This document shows positions 59,224 to 64,000 of a stretch of 64,000 bases of DNA, in pieces. Each line of letters begins with the position of its first letter. The stretch's first letter is position 1. Source of the stretch: an uncultured Oscillospiraceae bacterium (GTDB taxonomy: Bacteria > Bacillota > Clostridia > Oscillospirales > Oscillospiraceae); the NCBI GenBank assembly GCA_910588105.1, contig CAJUQD010000005.1:20742-84741 (forward strand), given 5' to 3'. A program made the position numbers and the translations under genes. Under the pieces are notes generated by a model. That model searched no databases. It saw nothing but the letters and a program-made list of their open reading frames with translations, and was not told the DNA's origin.

Positions 59224-60150
59224 TTATAGCAGATCCTTTTTCTTCAGGATAACGCCCGCCGCCACAATAATGGCCACGGAGATCAGCAGCGGCGGCCAGA
59301 AGCTCCCGGCAAAGGGCAGCACGCCCACGTTCATGCCGTAGAAGCTGAACACGATGTTGGGCACCGTCATGAGGATGGTGACGGAGGCCAGCAGCTTCAT
59401 GATGACGTTGAGGTTATTGGAGATGACGGAGGCAAACGCGTCCATCATCCCCGAGATGATGTCGGAGTAGATCTGGGCCATCTCAATGGCCTGACGCACC
59501 TCGATGAGTACGTCCTCCAGCAGGTCGTGATCCTCCTCGTAGAGGGTGACGATGCGCCCCCGGAGGATTTTTTCCAGCGTCACCTCGTTGGCCTTGAGGG
59601 AGGTGTTGAAGTAGACCAGGGACTTTTCCAGATCCAGCAGCTGGATGAGCTCCTTATTCCGCTGGGATTTGTAGAGCTGGCGCTCCATGTGGTTGTAGGT
59701 CTTGTCGATCTGCTTGAGGTAATTCAAATACCGCTTGGCCACCAGCAGCAGGATGTTCAGGATGAACCGGGTGCGCTGCCCGGTCTGCACGTCCCGCACC
59801 ACGCCGTTCTGGAGATCCCGCACCACCGAGGTCTCCTTCAGGCAGACGGTGATGATGTGCTTATCCGTGACGATGATGCCCATAGGCAGGGTGGAGTAGA
59901 CCACGCCGGTCTCGTCCTGCTCCATGGCAGGGGTGTCCACGATGATGAGGGTGGAGCCGTCCTCCTTGTCGATGCGGGAGGTCTCCTCCTCGTCCAGGGC
60001 CGCCCGGAGGAAGGCGGGTTCCACCGCCAAGGTGGCGGCCACAGTTTTCAGCTCGTCCTCGCTGGGGTTGATGAGATTCACCCAGCAGCCGTCGGTGACG
60101 GAGCTGAGCTGGGTCATTTTGCCCTCCACGGTCTTGTGAATGGTCAGCAT
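59224..60150 (-). CDS. corA: CorA family Mg/divalent cation channel
   Basis: A 308-residue channel. A large cytosolic N-terminal domain and long stalk helix (about residues 140-240, HMERQLYKSQRNKELIQLLDLEKSL) lead to two C-terminal membrane helices with the selectivity motif YGMNVG between them, and a basic tail KKKDLL. It imports Mg or related divalents. The 5' leader is about 230 bases, with a possible upstream ORF and hairpins. Confidence 0.94.
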   Translation of the reverse strand: MLTIHKTVEGKMTQLSSVTDGCWVNLINPSEDELKTVAATLAVEPAFLRAALDEEETSRIDKEDGSTLIIVDTPAMEQDETGVVYSTLPMGIIVTDKHIITVCLKETSVVRDLQNGVVRDVQTGQRTRFILNILLLVAKRYLNYLKQIDKTYNHMERQLYKSQRNKELIQLLDLEKSLVYFNTSLKANEVTLEKILRGRIVTLYEEDHDLLEDVLIEVRQAIEMAQIYSDIISGMMDAFASVISNNLNVIMKLLASVTILMTVPNIVFSFYGMNVGVLPFAGSFWPPLLISVAIIVAAGVILKKKDLL

Positions 60151-60341
60151 ACGCGCTCACACCTTTCCCGGCGCGGCGGAAAAGGGTAAAAACTCCCGCC
60201 GAGCCCCATGTAAAATCGTCCCGTTGACAGCGGCGTCAACAGGCGGCGGGCGCACAGGGGAGGCAGGGCAAGCTGGCTCAGCAGGTGCGCCGTGTGGTTT
60301 GTGTACGGCTTTGACTCAACGGATCGCCTGACACGACGCAT
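60144..60341 (-). CDS. Possible upstream ORF in the corA leader (65 aa)
   Basis: ATG after AGGAAGTGAG, about 40 bases from the predicted transcript start; the product MRRVRRSVESKPYTNHTAHL... is Arg/Pro/Leu-rich and matches no family. Its stop overlaps the corA start by seven bases, which would couple translation. Short leader ORFs control Mg transporters elsewhere, but a chance ORF in high-GC DNA is equally possible. Confidence 0.3.
   Translation of the reverse strand: MRRVRRSVESKPYTNHTAHLLSQLALPPLCARRLLTPLSTGRFYMGLGGSFYPFPPRRERCERVC
60188..60250 (-). promoter_or_regulatory. Terminator-like structure in the corA leader
   Basis: On the minus strand CCCGCCG (60244-60250) can pair with CGGCGGG (60195-60201), enclosing a perfect GTTGAC/GTCAAC hairpin, and is followed by AGTTTTTA. 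A competing stem between CGGCGG and a downstream CCGCCG is possible. This could be an attenuator. Confidence 0.4.
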
Positions 60342-60388
60342 CTCACTTCCTTTATTTGTTTGATTTCCGCACAACTGCGGTTTTTTAC

Positions 60389-60417
60389 ATTATATGCTTT
60401 TTCCGCCCCAATTGCAA
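60389..60417 (-). promoter_or_regulatory. Sigma-A promoter of corA
   Basis: TTGCAA and TATAAT separated by 17 bases on the minus strand, about 240 bases before the corA start; a CCGCA/TGCGG hairpin lies at the predicted transcript 5' end. Confidence 0.82.
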
Positions 60418-60500
60418 GAGGAAAAATCATCCGCCCCCGTGCGCCTACCGCCTCGGATCGCTTTTGCGCTCCGATTGGGCGCACTACGGGGCGGCTACCC

Positions 60501-60660
60501 TCACGCCAGCAACAGCGGCTGGAGCTGCTCCCCGCCCACGGCGGCCTGGATGGCGTCGGGAACCCGCACAAAATCCGCCACCAGGGAGGCTGGCTTGCCC
60601 ACGCAGTCGTCCTGGCCGAAGGGGACGAAAGAGATATACTGATAAGGTAGGACAGTTTTT
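60501..60660 (-). pseudogene. dpaB: C-terminal fragment of dipicolinate synthase subunit B, split by the adjacent element
   Basis: 46 codons from 60641 to the TGA at 60501 read QYISFVPFGQDD, KPASLVADF, VPDAIQAAV and EQLQPLLLA. This is the end of DpaB/SpoVFB (the B. subtilis protein has FFIPFGQDD ... KPNSMVA ... QLQPILV, as recalled). DpaA and DpaB make dipicolinic acid in the mother cell. The first three-quarters are missing: the frame runs straight into the recombinase-bearing element at about 60645-60660. The N-terminal part should lie beyond the window on the far side of the element, on the same strand. Confidence 0.85.
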
Positions 60661-60662
60661 TC
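60640..60662. other. Predicted attachment junction of the integrative element
   Basis: Boundary between dpaB coding sequence and element DNA, directly at the recombinase 3' end (large serine recombinases usually lie next to one end). The exact core dinucleotide cannot be fixed without the other junction. Confidence 0.55.
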
Positions 60663-62280
60663 AACCAATGTACCCGACAAATTTATAGTGTATGCGGATT
60701 TCCCTTTGCTTTTGGCCGTCTACCACCACAGCTTCGCCAATCTCGATTTTTTCAATCAGGTTCGCCAAAAGCTCCCGGCTCAACTCGGACACATCCCGGT
60801 ATCGCTTCATCAAAGCAACCCATTCTTCCGCGCTGGTGGTCACCTCTTGGACCGTAGACAGTTCCGTTTCGATTTCGGCCAACCGGGCCTCTTTCTGCTT
60901 CATCTCGGCCTCATATTTCGGCATGAGTTTCGCGTATATATCCGGGGACACCTCGCCAATCACTTTGTTTTCATACAGCGATTGAATCAGCTTTTCCAGT
61001 TCGGCCAGCCTCTTTTTTACAACGCCTTTTTCAGCCTTTTGCAGTTGGTAGGAATCTTTGGACGCTTTCAACTGCTGGGCCTGGATGGCCTCTATCACGC
61101 CTTTTTCGTCCATGTTAATCATAGCGACCTTTTCCCGAATATCATTCAAAACAACCTCTTTCAAGGGCTCCTCTGAAATCGTGTGGGACGAACAGGCGGT
61201 CTTGCCGCTTTGGTTGAATTTGATGCAAAGATAGGAAATGTATTCCTTGATGATGCCGCCGCTCCGGGGCTTGTGGGCAACATTCCGCTTCATGCCGTAT
61301 CCGCAATCAGCGCACTTGAGGAAACCGCTGAACAGGCCCACAATCCCGGTATTGGTCGTGCGGGGCTTAAAGCCGCCCCCATCCAACGCCCGGACCGCCT
61401 CCCATGTCTCCATGTCTATGATTGGCTCATGGGTGTGCTCGACCCGAATCCACTCGTCTTTCGGCTTGTTCCGCAAACGGTGGTCCTTGTAGGAAATACT
61501 GCCCTGCTTCTGCTGCACCATGTTTCCTATATAAACCTCGTTTCGCATGATGCTTTTGACCGTTTCCTGTGACCACAAATTGCTTGACGGGAACGGGTTT
61601 TCCTTCCCCTGGCTTTTGTAAAAATAATCATTTGGCGGCATAATGTGGTCATTGTTCAAACGCCTTGCAATCATCGCATACCCGTTTCCGTCCCTGCGGA
61701 GTGAAAATATAAACTGAACAACGGGCGCTGTGACCGGGTCGGGTTCCAAAATGTGCTTGTCCTCTGCTGACTTCCGATACCCGTATGGGGGCCTTTGGCC
61801 CATATACATTCCATTTTTCGCGTTTGCTTTCCGAACGGCGCGGATTTTTTTAGAAGTATCTCGGGCGAAGAAATCGTTGAACATATTTCTAAACGAGATA
61901 CTCACATCGTCCGCCGCGTACAGGGTGTCCACTCCATCGTTCACCGCAATCAGACGGCAGTTGTAGGCGGGGAGAATATCGGTGATAAACTCCTCCGTCT
62001 TGCTGTTGTTGCGGCCCAATCGGCTCAGGTCTTTTACAAGCACAAGATTGATACGCTTGCTCTCAATATCCTGTCTCATTCGCAAAAAGCCGGGCCGGTC
62101 AAACCGGGTCCCCGACCAGCCATCATCCACGTAGTAGTCTACAACCTCCAAGCCCCGCTCTTTAGCGTACTGCGTCAACAACAACTTTTGATTCTCGATG
62201 CTGACCGATTCGCCCTCGGTATCGTCATCCTTACTCAAACGGGCATAAATCCCCGCTTGATAATTCTGTTGTGCAATCAT
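60661..62280 (-). CDS. Large serine recombinase (TnpX-like) of the dpaB element
   Basis: A 539-residue recombinase. The catalytic domain starts AGIYARLSKDDDTEGESVSIENQK with nucleophile Ser16. LVLVKDLSRLGRNNSKTEEFI is the active-site Arg region. The recombinase domain holds PPYGYRKS, followed by a zinc ribbon (LKCADCGYGMKRNV ... C) and a C-terminal coiled coil. The SKDDD...ESxSIxNQ start is typical of Tn4451-type TnpX. AGGAGG is 8 bases upstream. It should integrate into and excise from dpaB. Confidence 0.94.
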   Translation of the reverse strand: MIAQQNYQAGIYARLSKDDDTEGESVSIENQKLLLTQYAKERGLEVVDYYVDDGWSGTRFDRPGFLRMRQDIESKRINLVLVKDLSRLGRNNSKTEEFITDILPAYNCRLIAVNDGVDTLYAADDVSISFRNMFNDFFARDTSKKIRAVRKANAKNGMYMGQRPPYGYRKSAEDKHILEPDPVTAPVVQFIFSLRRDGNGYAMIARRLNNDHIMPPNDYFYKSQGKENPFPSSNLWSQETVKSIMRNEVYIGNMVQQKQGSISYKDHRLRNKPKDEWIRVEHTHEPIIDMETWEAVRALDGGGFKPRTTNTGIVGLFSGFLKCADCGYGMKRNVAHKPRSGGIIKEYISYLCIKFNQSGKTACSSHTISEEPLKEVVLNDIREKVAMINMDEKGVIEAIQAQQLKASKDSYQLQKAEKGVVKKRLAELEKLIQSLYENKVIGEVSPDIYAKLMPKYEAEMKQKEARLAEIETELSTVQEVTTSAEEWVALMKRYRDVSELSRELLANLIEKIEIGEAVVVDGQKQREIRIHYKFVGYIG

Positions 62281-62340
62281 TATTTAACCTCCTGTTGCAC
62301 AACGCATAGTGTTCTGACCTGTTACAAGATATATTATACA

Positions 62341-62538
62341 CTATGCGCTGCGCTTTTGCATCTCTTTTTCGCAATTTACAATGTATTTTTCATATATTTC
62401 TTTCAAATTCCCCTTGCCCGAAAAGACACTGGAAACCCTGTATTTCGTATTGCCGACTATGTATTCCCGGTATGCCGGAAGATACCGCATATTATCAGCC
62501 CCTTTATTGGAAGGGTATGTTGCAGTCTTGTCCATCAT
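62341..62538 (-). CDS. TnpW-like small protein
   Basis: A 65-residue protein. The core YIVGNTKYRVSSVFSGKGNLKEIYEKYI follows the IG-x-T-x-Y-x-VSS-x-F pattern of transposon-encoded TnpW proteins of clostridial mobilizable elements. Function unknown. GGGAGG is 8 bases upstream. Its start overlaps the end of the replication-protein gene by four bases. Confidence 0.7.
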   Translation of the reverse strand: MMDKTATYPSNKGADNMRYLPAYREYIVGNTKYRVSSVFSGKGNLKEIYEKYIVNCEKEMQKRSA

Positions 62539-63446
62539 ACCGCTACACCTCCCTTTGCCTGGAGGTGATAGAAGGGGTTGGCAATGAAATCAACGCCCCA
62601 TAAATTTTCCTTGATGGTCATGGGGTTGACGTTCAGCGCCTCCAACTGGCCGAGGTATTTTTTCACTGTGTTGGTGGCGTGGGCCGCTCTCAATGCGTCA
62701 ATTCCGCTGTTTTGAACGAGAAGCAGGGAATCAATCAGCTTTTTCTTTTCCAACTGCTTCAAAGTCGGGTCGGCCTGGATGATGGCGCTTGCTTTGTCCA
62801 GCGTGTAGAAATCACCTGCCGGGAAGATAGGCTTCGCGTGGGTGAGGTAGTGCGCCTCCCGCTCTAACGTTACCCAGTTGCCCCATGTCCTCGTTAGCCC
62901 GTAATGCTTGAACCAATACTTCACGTGGCTGGCGTGGCATTGGACCTCTTGCCGGACCAGCCCCTCCTGAGAAGGGCTGACTTTGGCCCCCTTCTCCCTG
63001 CGCTCTTTGTCTTTGCGGTAGAGTTGAGCGTGCCGCGACTTGCACAAAAAGTAAACGGAGTGGGGAAAATCGGCTTTCGACATACTCATTGCCCGCTGTG
63101 GGAGCTGCTGCATTGTCTCCACCAGCACTTCGCTGACCTGGGCGGGAAGATAAAAATTGTAGTCGTAGTCGATGCGGGACAGTTGAAAATCGTCAATCGT
63201 CAACCCGACCTGGGCGAGCCAGTTATCAACCGTTGCCCTCATGTGGTTGATTCCGCTCTGTGTCGTGTTCAGTTCCCCGGTGACGTTGTGTACTTGCAGC
63301 TTGACGCAGCAGCACATCACCGGGCCGCTGAGCGGGTGGAGCCACGCCTTGCAGCCGAACGGGGCGGGGACGCTCGGCAAAAGCTCGTACTGTGTGGCGT
63401 TGCCGTCGGTTGGGTCGTAGACGGCGAAGGTGGAAATTGTGTCCAT
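62535..63446 (-). CDS. Replication initiator-like protein (phage gene II/X or plasmid Rep type)
   Basis: A 303-residue protein beginning MDTISTFAVYDPTDG. The middle carries LSRIDYDYNFYLP, reminiscent of filamentous-phage gene II/X and related rolling-circle initiators, followed by VKYWFKHYGLTRTWGNWVTLEREAHYL. The catalytic Tyr and HUH motif could not be assigned with certainty. The ATG at 63446 has only a weak GAGG/AAGAG site; the frame is open for 52 more codons upstream. The gene suggests a circular replicating stage of the element. Confidence 0.55.
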   Translation of the reverse strand: MDTISTFAVYDPTDGNATQYELLPSVPAPFGCKAWLHPLSGPVMCCCVKLQVHNVTGELNTTQSGINHMRATVDNWLAQVGLTIDDFQLSRIDYDYNFYLPAQVSEVLVETMQQLPQRAMSMSKADFPHSVYFLCKSRHAQLYRKDKERREKGAKVSPSQEGLVRQEVQCHASHVKYWFKHYGLTRTWGNWVTLEREAHYLTHAKPIFPAGDFYTLDKASAIIQADPTLKQLEKKKLIDSLLLVQNSGIDALRAAHATNTVKKYLGQLEALNVNPMTIKENLWGVDFIANPFYHLQAKGGVAV

Positions 63447-63643
63447 ATAAACTCTTGTGAACCCTCTTTCAGAGAGATTTGACAAGGTTTCCTGAAACAC
63501 CTGATATTTACCCGCCCCATGGATGGGCGGCAAAATCGGGTCCCTGGTTTCTCGTCTGAGGGTTGATATCCAAAACCGCTGAAAAATAAAGGAGGACGGC
63601 AACTACTTCAATAGTCACCCAGGGCAATCCACCAAAATAAGCG

Positions 63644-63677
63644 CAAAAAAGACCGCTCCCAGCCCAGGGAAGCGGTC
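63644..63677 (-). terminator. Terminator inside the element
   Basis: GACCGCT ... AGCGGTC hairpin with a TTTTTTGCGC tail on the minus strand. It ends a transcript arriving from beyond the window, upstream of the replication gene. Confidence 0.72.
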
Positions 63678-64000
63678 ACGAACAGCGATATAAAAACGAC
63701 CCGCCGAACAGGTACGGACGCGAAAGCGGGCGTATCTGTTCAGCGGGTGCGCGGGGTGAGCCGCAAAGCGGCGAGGGGGGCACCCCCGGATTTCATCACC
63801 CCGATAAATGGGAATTTAATTGTTCCTTAAATTGGTATGCTTGTATAGCTATCTTTTCATCACTATAGGTTATTTACTATAATCGCTTAATTTTAGGAAT
63901 TATGAGACTACCTAACAAATATATACTACACAGATAAACAAATATATTTCCAATATACGAATAAAGAGTAAAGCGTCCTTTCATAGCAACCTGTGCTGAT
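63678..64000. other. Non-coding end region with inverted repeats and a sharp drop in GC
   Basis: ACCCGCCGAACAG (63699-63711) pairs with CTGTTCAGCGGGT (63736-63748), with a smaller repeat inside. CGGGGTGA (63752-63759) pairs with TCACCCCG further on (about 63796). From about 63810 the DNA is very AT-rich with no gene. Next to a replication initiator this is a candidate origin. Confidence 0.45.

Noticed and set aside
60151..60382. M-box (ykoK) Mg riboswitch upstream of corA
   Set aside because: I could not find the conserved M-box core in the leader; only hairpins and a possible ORF are visible.

Overview
The window is high-GC Firmicutes DNA. It has AGGAGG-type ribosome binding sites, sigma-A promoters with 17-base spacers, and the spore genes sleL-like and dpaB. 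It also carries gut-type functions such as a GH29 fucosidase, rubrerythrin and CopA/CsoR. This fits a spore-forming, obligately anaerobic member of the Oscillospiraceae (Flavonifractor/Lawsonibacter-like). That placement is inferred from gene content and composition only. Layout: 1-2.6 kb is a metal-responsive operon read leftwards (ArsR/CadC-type repressor, stand-alone HMA protein, methyltransferase, CadA-type ATPase cut by the window edge). 2.7-5.6 kb holds DegV, MarR, an orphan histidine kinase and a wrecked HAD gene. 6-7.2 kb is a Fur/PerR regulator, rubrerythrin and rubredoxin peroxide-defence operon. 7.3-9.5 kb is a glycolipid glycosyltransferase with a flippase-like protein. 9.8-11.6 kb holds a phosphopantetheinyl transferase, a TrmO-like gene and an HD hydrolase. 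11.8-15 kb holds a cysteine desulfurase, a MATE pump and a secreted Cys/His-rich repeat protein. 15-19.8 kb is accessory DNA: a serine-recombinase module, an IS630 remnant, truncated MITE ends and a LysM/GH18 spore hydrolase. 19.8-21.7 kb holds an RluA-type synthase, a GNAT protein and a membrane protein. 21.8-24.7 kb is the copper operon csoR-copA, and 24.7-25.1 kb a thioesterase. 25.2-29.3 kb is a response regulator, TfoX-C protein, ABC transporter and sensor kinase cluster with a decayed second permease. 29.4-31.6 kb holds a second MATE pump and a coiled-coil protein. 31.7-35.6 kb is a heterodimeric BmrCD-like ABC exporter behind what looks like a leader-peptide attenuator. 35.6-41.9 kb holds cutC, a fucosidase, an M17 aminopeptidase and a large transglutaminase-like protein. 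41.9-46.9 kb holds nested MITEs, an SLH/transglutaminase surface protein, mutY, tdk, a radical SAM protein and a broken ybaK. 47-52.8 kb is the glycolytic run pgk-tpiA-gpmI-eno plus a tRNA methyltransferase. 53-58 kb holds udk, two DUF4358-like lipoproteins and an MBOAT/DHHW acyl-transfer pair. 58-60.4 kb holds a LytTR/DUF3021 pair and corA with a long leader. 60.5-64 kb is the start of an integrative element (large serine recombinase, TnpW-like protein, replication protein) that abuts the C-terminal end of dpaB (spoVFB), a sporulation gene. The most interesting signals are four. First, dpaB is split by a serine-recombinase element, which resembles the developmentally excised intervening elements of other spore formers. 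Second, a 27-codon ORF, terminator and candidate antiterminator precede the BmrCD-like exporter. Third, a family of TA-flanked palindromic MITEs includes one inserted inside another. Fourth, a secreted protein consists of three near-identical Cys/His repeats. No tRNA, rRNA or CRISPR array was seen.
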